64,000 nt of DNA. Source: Bacteroidota bacterium (GTDB lineage Bacteria > Bacteroidota > Bacteroidia > Bacteroidales > Paludibacteraceae). Location: positions 116,694-180,693 of the forward strand of contig JAFNAS010000007.1 in assembly GCA_017860295.1 (NCBI GenBank), given 5' to 3'. The position numbers and the translations under genes were made by a program. Below the pieces are notes generated by a model. It saw nothing but the letters and a program-made list of their open reading frames with translations, had not been told where the DNA came from and did not search any database. Position 1 is the stretch's first letter; each line of letters begins with the position of its first letter. This document shows positions 17,948-27,210 of the stretch, piece by piece.

Positions 17948-19291
17948 ATGACATTATCTCCTCTTTTTGCCATCTCTCCTGTCGATGGCCGTTATCGTTC
18001 GAAAGCAGAACCGTATGCTGCTTATTTCTCCGAGTATGCCCTGATCCGTTACCGTGTTCGGGTAGAAGTAGAATATTTCATCGCGCTTTGCAAACTGCCG
18101 CTGGAACAGCTCACGGATGTCGATGCCTCCGTTTTTCCGGCGTTGCAAAAAATATACACCGATTTTACCGAAGAGGATGCGCAACGCATCAAGACCATCG
18201 AGCAGACTACCAACCACGACGTGAAAGCGGTGGAGTATTTTCTGAAAGAGAAATTCGATCTGCTGGGTTTGCACGACCATAAAGAGTTTATCCACTTCGG
18301 ATTGACTTCACAGGATATCAACAACACATCGGTGCCGCTTTCGGTAAAAGAGGCGCTCGAAAATGTGCTTTATCCCGAAGCCGAAAAGGTGGTGGCTACG
18401 CTGCAAAAGATGGCCGACGACTGGAAAGATATTTCGATGCTCGCCAAGACTCACGGACAACCGGCATCGCCCACACGTCTGGGTAAGGAGATTATGGTAT
18501 TTGTATACCGCCTCGAAGAGCAGTTGAAACAGTTGAAGGCGGTGCCTCTGTCGGCTAAGTTCGGCGGCGCAACCGGTAACCTCAACGCACACCACGTGGC
18601 CTATCCCCATCACGACTGGAAAGTTTTCGGTAATAAATTCGTGAGCGAATCGCTCGGTTTGCAGCGCGAACAGTGGACGACGCAGATATCCAATTACGAT
18701 AATCTGGCAGCCGTGTTCGACGGTGTGAAACGTTTCAATACCATTTTGCTCGACCTGTGCCGCGACATCTGGACCTACGTTTCAATGGAATATTTCAAAC
18801 AACGCATCAAGGCGGGCGAAGTAGGTTCGTCGGCGATGCCGCACAAGGTGAACCCCATCGATTTTGAAAATGCGGAAGGAAACCTCGGCATATCTAATGC
18901 CATTCTGGAACATTTGTCGGGGAAATTGCCGGTATCGCGTTTGCAGCGCGACCTGACCGACTCTACCGTTTTGCGTAACGTGGGAGTGCCTTTTGCTCAT
19001 TCGATGATTGCTACTCAAAGTATTCTGAAAGGATTGGGCAAACTGTTGCTCAACGAAAGCGCTTTGCACCGTGATCTGGAACATAACTGGGCGGTGGTTG
19101 CCGAAGGTATTCAGACCATCCTGCGTCGCGAGGCCTATCCTTCGCCTTACGAAGCGCTGAAAGCGTTGACCCGTACCAATGAAGCTATCACTGAAAACTC
19201 CATCAAAGCCTTTATCGAAACCCTGAATGTGAGCGAAGAGGTGAAACAAGAGTTGAGAGCAATCACACCGTTTAATTATACGGGGGTGTAA
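17948..19291 (+). CDS. purB: Adenylosuccinate lyase
   Basis: A homotetrameric cytoplasmic lyase (447 aa) of the fumarase/aspartase superfamily. It acts twice in purine synthesis, on SAICAR and on adenylosuccinate, releasing fumarate each time. The superfamily signature is GSSAMPHKVNPIDFENAEGN, and TSQDINNTS and KTHGQPASPT supply further active-site parts. The length resembles E. coli-type PurB (about 456 aa). A 66-base spacer with word repeats separates it from kdsB. The exporter gene follows by 28 bases and is probably in the same transcript. Confidence 0.96.
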   Translation: MTLSPLFAISPVDGRYRSKAEPYAAYFSEYALIRYRVRVEVEYFIALCKLPLEQLTDVDASVFPALQKIYTDFTEEDAQRIKTIEQTTNHDVKAVEYFLKEKFDLLGLHDHKEFIHFGLTSQDINNTSVPLSVKEALENVLYPEAEKVVATLQKMADDWKDISMLAKTHGQPASPTRLGKEIMVFVYRLEEQLKQLKAVPLSAKFGGATGNLNAHHVAYPHHDWKVFGNKFVSESLGLQREQWTTQISNYDNLAAVFDGVKRFNTILLDLCRDIWTYVSMEYFKQRIKAGEVGSSAMPHKVNPIDFENAEGNLGISNAILEHLSGKLPVSRLQRDLTDSTVLRNVGVPFAHSMIATQSILKGLGKLLLNESALHRDLEHNWAVVAEGIQTILRREAYPSPYEALKALTRTNEAITENSIKAFIETLNVSEEVKQELRAITPFNYTGV

Positions 19292-19319
19292 TCCGATTTT
19301 TATATCTAAAAATAAAGAA

Positions 19320-21158
19320 GTGAATAAATTTCTTCAAATTCTTATCCGTTTTATACCGCCGTATAAAAAATATGTGGTAGGCAGTATCGGGAGCAACTTG
19401 CTTTCGGCGATGTTTACGCTATTTTCTTTCGGCGCCATTATCCCAATTTTGCAAATCCTTTTTGGCATTGAGAGTGCAACGTATACATACAAAGATTGGA
19501 ACTTTAGTAACTCGTGGGGCGAGATAGGAGCTGCTGTTAAGAACAATCTGTTTTGGTATATATCAGACACCATTCATCAGCAGGGAGCCATTACTACGCT
19601 GGCTTTTCTGGGTATTTTTCTGATTATTGCCACCATGCTGAAAACCGGGTTTTCATTTCTGGCCAGCTATTACACGGTGCCTATTCGTACCGGTGTTTTG
19701 CGCGATTTGCGTCGCGATATTTTCAGTAAGATACTCAATCTTCCCATCAGCTTTTTCTCCGAAGAACGCAAGGGTGATATCATGTCGCGTATGACGGGTG
19801 ATGTGGGCGAGATAGAGAATTCTGTAATCAGCTCGCTGGATATGATCTTCAAAAATCCCATTCTCATATTGGTATATGTTGGCACATTATTCTGGATAAG
19901 TTGGGAACTTACTTTTTTTGTGATGATATTGCTGCCGATAAGCGCTTATCTTATCGGGACGGTGGGGAAGAAATTAAAAGCAAGATCGTTGATCGGTCAG
20001 CAACAGTCGGGGCAACTGTTATCGCAAATTGAAGAAACGCTGGGCGGATTGCGTATTATCAAGGCTTTTAATGCCGAAGATAAAGTGAAGGCTCGTTTTG
20101 CTCAAATCAATGAAGCCCTTCGTCGCACCAATCTTCGCATCAATACCCGCTATTTGCTGGCGCATCCGATGAGTGAGTCTCTGGGTACGGTTGTTATCGC
20201 CATACTTCTCTGGTTTGGTGGAATGCTTATTCTGACGCATCACAGTAGCATCACGGCTCCGACATTTATCTACTATCTGGTTGTTTTTTATAGCATTATC
20301 AATCCGTCAAAAGATCTTTCGAAAGCGGTCTACAGCATTCAAAAAGGGCTTGCTTCGCTTGAGCGGGTGGATAAGATTCTGAAAGCGGAAAACACGATGA
20401 AGGAACCCGATGTGCCGAAAAAATTAGGCACTTTCGGGGATAAAATCGAATATAGAAACGTTTGGTTCAAATACAAAAACGATTGGGTATTGCAGGATAT
20501 CAATGTTACGGTCGAAAAGGGAAAGACGGTGGCTTTGGTAGGACAATCGGGTTCCGGTAAGTCTACATTTGTAGATCTTTTGCCCCGTTTCTACGATGTT
20601 GTGAAAGGTGAAATAGTCATCGACGGAATAAATATCAAAGAGATCGGATTGCAGGATCTAAGGGCTTTGATGGGAAACGTCAATCAGGAGGCTATTTTGT
20701 TCAACGATACGTTTTTTAATAATATCTCTTTCGGTGTAGAGAACGCCACTATGGAGCAGGTGATAGAGGCGGCCAGAATTGCCAATGCCCACGACTTTAT
20801 TATGGCAACCGAGATGGGTTACGATACCAATATCGGTGACCGTGGAGGTAAACTTTCCGGGGGGCAACGTCAGCGGGTGAGCATAGCCCGGGCTATTCTC
20901 AAAAATCCGCCGATTCTTATTCTCGATGAAGCTACGTCGGCGCTCGATACCGAATCGGAACGATTGGTGCAGGATGCCATCGAAAACCTGATGAAAAACC
21001 GTACTTCCATCGTGATTGCTCACCGTCTGTCGACCATCAAGCGTGCCGACGAAATTTGTGTAATGCACGAGGGTCGCATCGTGGAGCGGGGCAAGCACGA
21101 CGAGTTGATTGCGCTCGACGGCTATTATAAACGATTGTGCGACATGCAGTCGTTTTGA
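19320..21158 (+). CDS. MsbA-like ABC exporter (membrane-ATPase fusion)
   Basis: A half-transporter of 612 aa: six transmembrane helices (about 15-320) fused to an ATPase domain. Walker A is GQSGSGKST at 408-416, the ABC signature is LSGGQRQRVSIARAIL, Walker B is ILILDEATSALD, and the H-loop is VIAHRLSTI. It should work as a homodimer at the inner membrane. In Bacteroidetes this type is annotated as lipid A/multidrug exporter. A flippase for lipid A or core is plausible given kdsB nearby, but the substrate cannot be read. The start is GTG at 19320, with a purine-rich AAATAAAGAA ahead. Confidence 0.9.
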   Translation: MNKFLQILIRFIPPYKKYVVGSIGSNLLSAMFTLFSFGAIIPILQILFGIESATYTYKDWNFSNSWGEIGAAVKNNLFWYISDTIHQQGAITTLAFLGIFLIIATMLKTGFSFLASYYTVPIRTGVLRDLRRDIFSKILNLPISFFSEERKGDIMSRMTGDVGEIENSVISSLDMIFKNPILILVYVGTLFWISWELTFFVMILLPISAYLIGTVGKKLKARSLIGQQQSGQLLSQIEETLGGLRIIKAFNAEDKVKARFAQINEALRRTNLRINTRYLLAHPMSESLGTVVIAILLWFGGMLILTHHSSITAPTFIYYLVVFYSIINPSKDLSKAVYSIQKGLASLERVDKILKAENTMKEPDVPKKLGTFGDKIEYRNVWFKYKNDWVLQDINVTVEKGKTVALVGQSGSGKSTFVDLLPRFYDVVKGEIVIDGINIKEIGLQDLRALMGNVNQEAILFNDTFFNNISFGVENATMEQVIEAARIANAHDFIMATEMGYDTNIGDRGGKLSGGQRQRVSIARAILKNPPILILDEATSALDTESERLVQDAIENLMKNRTSIVIAHRLSTIKRADEICVMHEGRIVERGKHDELIALDGYYKRLCDMQSF

Positions 21159-21168
21159 TGATACGGCG

Positions 21169-21208
21169 GAGAGAGATGGTTGTTTGCGAACAAACCGTCT
21201 CTTTTTGT
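21169..21208 (+). terminator. Terminator after the ABC exporter
   Basis: AGAGATGGTTGTT pairs with AACAAACCGTCTCT (one bulged A, one G-U) around TGCG and is followed by TTTTTGTTTTT. Confidence 0.8.
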
Positions 21209-21232
21209 TTTTGTCGGGTTCGGTTGCGCGAT

Positions 21233-21444
21233 GATATTTTCGATAGCAGCAATCCGATCTTCATGTGCCGCAAACGGATCTTTACGTGCCCGGAAGTAAT
21301 ATTGCACTGACTGAATGTCATCTTTGTATGCCGGAATGTCGTCTTTAGGTGATCTCTTCGCATGAAGATGCGAAGAGATCACATCTTCGGGTAACGAAAT
21401 CACATCTTTCAATGCCCGCAGGTCATCTGTAAGGGTCGTTTATT
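21233..21444. repeat. 21-bp tandem array, about 10 units, with an internal hairpin
   Basis: Units resembling CATCTTTGTATGCCGGAATGT start at 21319, 21340, 21361, 21382, 21403 and 21424, exactly 21 bases apart. Further units upstream start at about 21233, 21255, 21276 and 21298. Within the array, TGATCTCTTCGCAT and ATGCGAAGAGATCA (21350-21381) form a perfect 14-bp hairpin with loop GAAG. On the minus strand the array reads as heptads such as KDVISLP, EDVISSH, KDDIPAY, KDDIQSV and KDPFAAH. No ribosome-binding site or family resemblance supports a real gene. Confidence 0.9.
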
Positions 21445-21486
21445 GCAAAAGATCGTGTGACATACAATCGTTCTGATCTTTTGTTT

Positions 21487-21539
21487 CAAAAAAAATCAGA
21501 GACATAACTATTCATCCTGAGAAGTCATGGCTCTGATTA
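21487..21539 (-). terminator. Terminator for the beta-barrel receptor gene
   Basis: AATCAGAGACATAACT and AGTCATGGCTCTGATT form an imperfect stem (two mismatches). An A-run at 21487-21495 gives a U-tract on the minus strand. Confidence 0.7.
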
Positions 21540-21561
21540 TAAAATACTTTTGTTAGTAATA

Positions 21562-24003
21562 CTAATTTCCGCCACCTCCGCTGTTGCTGCCACCTCCCTT
21601 CAAATCGTCGTTCTGTATTCCTCGACGGGCTTTTTTTACTTCCATACCCATTTTGCCGAAGTTGTAGGTCAGACTACATCTGAAGGTTCGATTCGGATAG
21701 ACCGTTTCGCTGTGTTGCGTATAGTACAGGTCATTATAATTGGAAATATATTTTTGTGTTTTTTGAAAAGGATTTGAGATAGACAGGTTTAGCGACATTT
21801 TTTTGTTGAAGAATAGTTGCGACATGCTGATTCCGCTGTAGGAATAGGTAGACGATTTCCCCTGGAGCATGATGCTCGGAGAGTAGATGCCTCCGTTGAA
21901 ACTGATGGAATTGTTTTTCCATAACACAAAGCGGGCTCCTAAATAGTTGCTGTAGGTAAATCCTTTATTGGTGATCGAATAACCGTTGTTGGCTTTCAGT
22001 TTTATATAGCGTCCGCTGCCGTTGTAGTAAATGTTGAATTTCTCACTGGGACGATAGGATACATATACGTTCAGGCCGACATTCATATCGGTACCGATGT
22101 TTTGATAGGTAGTTGATTTTACGCCGTCCGAATTAATGGAAGAGATACGTTCGATGGAGTTGTTGGTAAAGGCGCCTCTACCGGTCAGACTGAAATTGAA
22201 TTTCGGAGCAAACGAACTGTATCCCAATTCGAATGAGTGGGCAATTTCCGATTTGAGATGCGGATTTCCAAAAGAGATGTTCTGTGGGTCGGTAGTGTCT
22301 ACATACGGATTCAGATACCAGATGCCGGGGCGATAGAGCCGTTGCGTGTAGGAAGCTTTAATATTTCGCCCGGGTTTTAGCTGATAGTTGAGTGTGATGT
22401 AAGGAACTACATTTTGTAAATGATTGTCGAACTTAACTACAGTGGAAGAGGTGGAAGTCGCATCGTTCCACGTAAACTCGGTTCTGAGTCCTCCTTTTGC
22501 GGTCAACGTTTTTAATTTAAATACATAGCCGGCATATGCGCCGAGTATATATTGGTTATAGTCCAGCTCGTTGCTTTTAGCCTGGTTGTAATCCCACTCG
22601 TTGGTGAGCGTATTTAGCAAATAGGTATCCGAATTACTATCGTTTTGCCGGTAAATGGCTTTGACGCCGCATTCGATCTGATGCATTGCCGACAACGGAT
22701 CGTAATAATCTACCTGAAGGGTTTGTTCCCTTGTCAATGCATCGGTTACAGAGCGTTGCGAATAGGGTGAATAGTTGAACGTGTTGATGATGTCCGATTC
22801 GAAGTTGGATTTATTCGGATTATTGTCGAGTTTGTACGATATAGTGAATGTCTTCTCCGGTTTTTTGAAAGTGCGTTGATAGTCGATATTGCCCGAGAGT
22901 GTATTGTAATTGGTTTTACCGTTATTCGCATTGTCGAAATATTGTGATCGGGTATTGTTAATATCCTGTACATCGGTCGACGAGAGGGAATTGGATCGGT
23001 AAGAGTAGCCGTATCCCCAAAACGAAGTGCTGATTAAATTCAGCGAATCGATTTCATAACTTGCCTCTCCCGAAAAATTACTCGATGATCCGTTATAGGT
23101 CGAATTCCCGGATGAGGTGGTTGTGTGGTATGTATCGCTCAAAAGATTTGTTCTGTCGGAGGTGTATTTGTTCTCCGGTTCTGTAAAATGGTTGTACGAA
23201 TACCTTCCGGAGAAGCTGAATTTGTTGATTTTTGTGGCCAGATAGAGGCTCCCGTTATATCCTCCTCTGGAATCAAACCCGGTATTGAGATTTCCGTTGT
23301 ATCCCGACATGCTTTTTTTACTGGTGATAATGTTGATAATACCACCTACTCCTTCGGCATCGTATTTTGAAGATGGATTGGTAATTACTTCGATATCTTT
23401 GATACTGTTTGCCGGCAGGCTTTTGAGTATGTCTTTCAGGTTGTTCGACATCATGGAAGAGCTTTTCCCATTCACTAGCACTTTGAAATTGGATTGACCG
23501 TTGAGCGATATGTTATCTTCCGAATCGACGGTTATCAACGGTATCTTTCGCAGCATTTCCAATACGTTGGATGTCTTCGCTTCCGGATCGGCATCCACGC
23601 TGTAGGTTAGTTTGTCGGGGTCGACCTTTACCAGCGGTTTCTGAGCAACGATCGATACCTCTTTCATCACAACTCCCTCCTCCAGGGTAACTTTACCGAC
23701 ATCGGTTTTTGTATCGGTAACGTTGGCTGTCACCTTGGCCTCTTTAAATCCCATAAAAGAAACGATGACGGTGTATTTACGCTTCTCTTTCACATAGAAG
23801 GCGAATTTTCCATTGATGTCGCTACTGATTTTTTTTATCGTTTTTGCACTGTCATTTTGTAACGTAACGGTGGCATACGGAATATTTTTGCCGTTGGAGG
23901 CTTCTACCGCCTGTCCGGCAATTTGATACGGTAGATTCTTGTTTTCGGCATGTAGCATCAAGGCTCCGAAAAGTAAGCACAGAAGGGTAATTGTTTTATA
24001 CAT
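21562..24003 (-). CDS. TonB-receptor-like outer-membrane beta-barrel protein
   Basis: An 813-aa outer-membrane protein with signal peptide MYKTITLLCLLFGALMLHAE. A carboxypeptidase-regulatory-like beta-sandwich (about 25-110, IAGQAVEASNGKNIPYATV) is followed by a TonB-dependent plug (about 130-215, LEMLRKIPLITVD and GVGGIINIITSK) and a long barrel rich in Tyr and Asn. This is the layout of the OMP_b-brl_3 family. The C-terminus ends in a Gly/Ser tail (GGGSNSGGGGN) after the last strand, which is odd. The start at 24003 is chosen for the signal peptide; the frame opens at 24033. No SusD partner is next to it, so it is not an obvious SusC. The ligand is unknown. Confidence 0.88.
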   Translation of the reverse strand: MYKTITLLCLLFGALMLHAENKNLPYQIAGQAVEASNGKNIPYATVTLQNDSAKTIKKISSDINGKFAFYVKEKRKYTVIVSFMGFKEAKVTANVTDTKTDVGKVTLEEGVVMKEVSIVAQKPLVKVDPDKLTYSVDADPEAKTSNVLEMLRKIPLITVDSEDNISLNGQSNFKVLVNGKSSSMMSNNLKDILKSLPANSIKDIEVITNPSSKYDAEGVGGIINIITSKKSMSGYNGNLNTGFDSRGGYNGSLYLATKINKFSFSGRYSYNHFTEPENKYTSDRTNLLSDTYHTTTSSGNSTYNGSSSNFSGEASYEIDSLNLISTSFWGYGYSYRSNSLSSTDVQDINNTRSQYFDNANNGKTNYNTLSGNIDYQRTFKKPEKTFTISYKLDNNPNKSNFESDIINTFNYSPYSQRSVTDALTREQTLQVDYYDPLSAMHQIECGVKAIYRQNDSNSDTYLLNTLTNEWDYNQAKSNELDYNQYILGAYAGYVFKLKTLTAKGGLRTEFTWNDATSTSSTVVKFDNHLQNVVPYITLNYQLKPGRNIKASYTQRLYRPGIWYLNPYVDTTDPQNISFGNPHLKSEIAHSFELGYSSFAPKFNFSLTGRGAFTNNSIERISSINSDGVKSTTYQNIGTDMNVGLNVYVSYRPSEKFNIYYNGSGRYIKLKANNGYSITNKGFTYSNYLGARFVLWKNNSISFNGGIYSPSIMLQGKSSTYSYSGISMSQLFFNKKMSLNLSISNPFQKTQKYISNYNDLYYTQHSETVYPNRTFRCSLTYNFGKMGMEVKKARRGIQNDDLKGGGSNSGGGGN

Positions 24004-24048
24004 GGATTGATTTAATAAAGGAACAAAAAACACTTAACTCATCGTATG

Positions 24049-24078
24049 CAAACCTACGATAATTTCGTAATTATGCAA
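24049..24078 (-). promoter_or_regulatory. Promoter of the beta-barrel receptor gene
   Basis: On the minus strand TTG (24076-24078), a 19-base spacer and TAGGTTTG (24049-24056) match the Bacteroidetes TTTG-N19-TAnnTTTG promoter. The expected start of transcription is near 24042, giving a leader of about 40 bases. Confidence 0.7.
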
Positions 24079-24243
24079 TGAAGATGGTTTTAATTTAAAT
24101 ATTTTTATTTGATATGTTTTACATTAAAACGCACCTATCCTTGATGAATGCGAATTTGTCTCCGGATATGTAGTAAATCAGATAAGAAATTTTAAAAAGA
24201 AGGGCGCTTCCAATTGTTATTTTATTTCACGAATCGGAAATAT

Positions 24244-24269
24244 ATTTCGGGACGAATGCGTCCCGAAAT
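24244..24269 (-). terminator. Terminator hairpin after the GntR/ABC cassette
   Basis: A perfect 11-bp stem, ATTTCGGGACG / CGTCCCGAAAT, with loop AATG lies 70 bases behind the last gene of the cassette. Apart from this hairpin and the barrel-gene promoter, the 24004-24339 spacer is AT-rich and empty. Confidence 0.75.
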
Positions 24270-24339
24270 AGTTATTTGTATGGCTTTGAAACGATTTTTT
24301 CGCTACAAAAAAGGAGACTTTTGGAAAATAATGTCGGAA

Positions 24340-24999
24340 TTATTTCTCTTGCGCTACCTTTTGTAAGGCACTGCTCCAAAGCTCTATTCGCGAATCGGGG
24401 GTGATTGTTTGAGAGACTTCCCGAATGTTGACTCCCGAAGAAAACACTCCACCCCGAAGTACAAGATTGAGTTTATTAATTCGATTTTCTTTTTCAATAC
24501 ATAATTGACCCTGATCGCTGACGGATGCATTCAGATAATTGATTTTGGAGTTGAGGACAACTAGTTTGGAGTCCTTTTTGGAGATATTCACCTGCAATGA
24601 ATCAAGACCGAAATTAGTCAGTTTGCACGATATTTTGTCAATCACAACCTGTTTGATGTCCGGGATGGCTAATATGCCTTTGGCATTGTGTTTAAGCCGA
24701 ACTACCAATCCCGAATCGGTTATCTGCCAAGATGCAAAAGCTTCATTTTGCAACATCAGCATGTTGCTTTTGCCTTGTGTAATCGAAAAATTGGAGTCTC
24801 CGGTCCAGATATCAATGCTGTCGGGTGCAATCACATACACCCGGTCGATGGTTTTATTGAGGCTGTGTTTTGTATAATTGCGATACGGATCATTCCAGTT
24901 GGTGTGGTCATACATTTTTTTGAGTCCGGCGGCGTTGATTGCAAAGCCGATAATAAACACAATGAACGTGCCTATTATTATAATGTTACTTGTCTTCAT
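24340..24999 (-). CDS. Membrane-anchored protein of unknown function (GIN-domain-like)
   Basis: A 219-aa protein with one N-terminal membrane helix (TSNIIIIGTFIVFIIGFAIN) and an extracytoplasmic region of regular short beta strands (SIDIWTGDSNFSITQ, LNASVSDQG, LNLVLRGG). The repeating strand pattern resembles the DUF2807/GIN domain of putative auto-transporter adhesin heads, but I cannot confirm the family. The start at 24999 is taken from the helix; the frame opens at 25026. It is the last gene behind a GntR regulator and two ABC genes, and may be a sensor or accessory part of that cassette. Confidence 0.65.
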   Translation of the reverse strand: MKTSNIIIIGTFIVFIIGFAINAAGLKKMYDHTNWNDPYRNYTKHSLNKTIDRVYVIAPDSIDIWTGDSNFSITQGKSNMLMLQNEAFASWQITDSGLVVRLKHNAKGILAIPDIKQVVIDKISCKLTNFGLDSLQVNISKKDSKLVVLNSKINYLNASVSDQGQLCIEKENRINKLNLVLRGGVFSSGVNIREVSQTITPDSRIELWSSALQKVAQEK

Positions 25000-25050
25000 A
25001 TACTTGTTTTTTTCGTTTGGATACAATAATTGGATCTACGTTTCAGATAC

Positions 25051-25458
25051 TCATTCGGGTCGGAGAGAATCGTTGTTTTTATTCGTTTCGTTTTGAAAGT
25101 CGGCTCTGAATCTCTCGAAGCGTGCCGTTACCTCTTTGAAATCGATTTCCAGTAAGAGAATCGTCTTGAAAATGTCGGGTAGGGTATTCTCCAAAAAAGG
25201 ATTTTGCAAGATCTCCATCACTTTTTGCCTGGCATTGGCCGCGATGAAGTAGCCGATTCCCCGCCGGTTGTAGATGATCTCTTTTTGTTCCAGATATTCG
25301 TAGGTGCGGATAACCGTGTTGGGGTTGACCTCCAGCTCTATGGCCATTTCGCGGGTCGATGGAATTTTATCTTCTTCTTTGAAGATTCCCTGCAGAATTT
25401 TCTCGCACACTCTGTCGGCTATCTGGATGTATATCGAATGTTTGTCCTTGAATTCCAT
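25051..25458 (-). CDS. GntR-family regulator, YtrA type
   Basis: A 135-aa transcription factor. The N-terminal winged helix-turn-helix (residues 8-75) shows the GntR signature IPSTREMAIELEVNPNTVIR and the wing NRRGIGYFIA. The C-terminal part is short and helical, as in YtrA-type GntR proteins, which usually repress their own ABC transporter operon in response to cell-envelope stress or antibiotics. It lies 3 bases behind the permease gene, inside the operon it probably controls. Confidence 0.9.
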   Translation of the reverse strand: MEFKDKHSIYIQIADRVCEKILQGIFKEEDKIPSTREMAIELEVNPNTVIRTYEYLEQKEIIYNRRGIGYFIAANARQKVMEILQNPFLENTLPDIFKTILLLEIDFKEVTARFERFRADFQNETNKNNDSLRPE

Positions 25459-25461
25459 AGG

Positions 25462-26235
25462 TCAGAGTTGTTTTTCTTTTATCTTGAAATAGAGTACAAA
25501 CCAACAGACATAGATCAGATAACTAGGCAGATATGGAATGCCTTTGTAGACCATTTGACCGTATTCGTGGTTTTTCAGGAAGTCAATTGTATCGTAGCTG
25601 CAGCTTCTGAATCCTTCGATGGGTAGAATCCAGTTGAAAGTCAGCCCCGGAAGTGCATAAAAGAACAGAATGAATAGAATGATGATGGCAATAGAGATTT
25701 TGACAATGGCATGCCGCTTGAAGGTGTGCATCCCCAGCAAAATGAGCGATTGCATCGTGAGAATAACCAATATGGCTTCTTTCATTGTTGATATTTCATA
25801 TTTTGAAAAGAGAGGGGAGGTTGTGTGGTGGAACGTATCGTACATAGAGTGCATTACCGGAATTGATATGGACAATGCAGCTCCAAATGCGATTAACATT
25901 ACCGGAACCATAAACAGAAATATCGCCGCCAGTTTTTCGAGGGTGCTTGTCGGTTGGGTGAAGTAAGCCAGTTGCTTGGTGTGCGTATTGATGGTGCGGA
26001 AATAGGCCAGCAAAATAAAGGCAGCGCTGACACCAAATGAGATAATGAAGGTAGGCAAGGTATCGAAATGGGCATAGTATCCCTGATTATTTAGATCCCA
26101 GGAATTGGATTGATACAGAATAAAGAAATCGAAGGCCATGAGAACAATGAATGACCCGATATACAACAGGTAATTCTCTAGCCACTGCTTACGAACAAGC
26201 AATGCAAATCGTTTGATAGAAAAAATATTGTTCAT
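25462..26235 (-). CDS. ABC transporter permease, ABC-2 type
   Basis: An integral membrane protein of 257 aa with about six hydrophobic helices (for example YLLYIGSFIVLMAFDFFIL and ISIAIIILFILFFYALPG). It is the membrane part of a transporter with the ATPase encoded 7 bases upstream. The regulator follows 3 bases downstream, so the three genes are translationally close. The arrangement ATPase-permease-GntR is typical for YtrA-like export systems. The substrate is not visible. Confidence 0.85.
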   Translation of the reverse strand: MNNIFSIKRFALLVRKQWLENYLLYIGSFIVLMAFDFFILYQSNSWDLNNQGYYAHFDTLPTFIISFGVSAAFILLAYFRTINTHTKQLAYFTQPTSTLEKLAAIFLFMVPVMLIAFGAALSISIPVMHSMYDTFHHTTSPLFSKYEISTMKEAILVILTMQSLILLGMHTFKRHAIVKISIAIIILFILFFYALPGLTFNWILPIEGFRSCSYDTIDFLKNHEYGQMVYKGIPYLPSYLIYVCWFVLYFKIKEKQL

Positions 26236-26242
26236 CTCTTGG

Positions 26243-27082
26243 TTAATTTAAATTGAAAATCTGGTTAATCTTTTCGGGACAATGTTGCACTCCGTTGAAT
26301 AATAGCTCCATATCGAGTTGCGAATCTTCACTGTTCACATTGTTGAGCAGAATGTTATGCCCTTTCAGCGAACTTTCGGAGTAGATAATTTCCTTATCGT
26401 TGCTTACCGTTTGTACGGTCTTGAAGCAGAGCTTTTGGGTGATGGATTCAACATTTTCATCTAATAGAATGCGGTTGTTGTGTACAATCAGCAGATGGTC
26501 GATCAGGCTCTCCAGATCGCGCACTTGGTGGGTGGAGATGATGATGCACCTGTTTTCGTTGGCAATGGATGCCATAATCCGTCTGAACAGTCTTTTGGAT
26601 GGAATATCGAGTCCGTTGGTAGGCTCGTCAAACAGAAGGAGGCGTGTGTTTGTGGCAATGCCGAATCCGATCATCACCTTTTTCTTCTCTCCGTACGACA
26701 GAGAACGCAGGCTATTGTCAGGACTGATTTCAAATTCTGCGAGGTAACGATGAAACTGCTTGATGTCGAATTCCGGATAGAAGGGTGCATTCAGGCTGAC
26801 GAATTTGCTGATTCGCATATCCGACATGTAAAACTCTTCCGGCAAAAAGAAGAGTTCGCGCATCAGCGAAGGGTTTTTGCTGGCCGCTTTCTCTCCCAGT
26901 GTCGTGCACGATCCGGAAGAAGGAGTTGCCAACCCGCACATCATTTTGAGCAGTGTGGTTTTTCCGGCTCCGTTTTTGCCGAGCAGTCCATAGATGGAGC
27001 CCGGCTGAAGTGTCAGATTTAAATTGCTGAACACCTCTTTTTTCTTTGAATAGGCAAAGGTTACGTTGTTCAAGGTTATCAT
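26243..27082 (-). CDS. ABC transporter ATP-binding protein
   Basis: A 279-aa ATPase subunit. Walker A is GLLGKNGAGKTT, the signature is LSYGEKKKV (a variant of LSGGQ with Tyr), Walker B is RLLLFDEPTNGLD and the switch His is in IISTHQVRDL. Variants of this kind are common in YtrB/BcrA-like export ATPases. After residue 220 there is a short C-terminal extension of unknown role. It is the first gene of the cassette, with a matching promoter 39 bases upstream. Confidence 0.92.
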   Translation of the reverse strand: MITLNNVTFAYSKKKEVFSNLNLTLQPGSIYGLLGKNGAGKTTLLKMMCGLATPSSGSCTTLGEKAASKNPSLMRELFFLPEEFYMSDMRISKFVSLNAPFYPEFDIKQFHRYLAEFEISPDNSLRSLSYGEKKKVMIGFGIATNTRLLLFDEPTNGLDIPSKRLFRRIMASIANENRCIIISTHQVRDLESLIDHLLIVHNNRILLDENVESITQKLCFKTVQTVSNDKEIIYSESSLKGHNILLNNVNSEDSQLDMELLFNGVQHCPEKINQIFNLN

Positions 27083-27120
27083 ACTCTATTTATTTAGTGT
27101 TCTACATAACTAATACACTG

Positions 27121-27151
27121 CAAATATAATAGCTTTGTTGATTATTTCCAA
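27121..27151 (-). promoter_or_regulatory. Promoter of the ABC/GntR cassette
   Basis: On the minus strand TTG (27149-27151), 20 bases, then TATATTTG (27121-27128) match the Bacteroidetes promoter. Transcription should start near 27114, 32 bases before the ATPase gene. A YtrA-type operator would be expected close by but I could not single one out. Confidence 0.65.
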
Positions 27152-27210
27152 GTATTTCCCGAAAAAAGGTATTTTTATTTTATATATTGCTGTTTATTAT
27201 TGCATTATAA

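Noticed and set aside
21125..21412. Minus-strand heptad-repeat frame in the 21-bp array
   Set aside because: No ribosome-binding site or promoter seen, and it overlaps the exporter's 3' end; kept only as a finding.
21233..21444. CRISPR array
   Set aside because: Contiguous 21-bp units without unique spacers.
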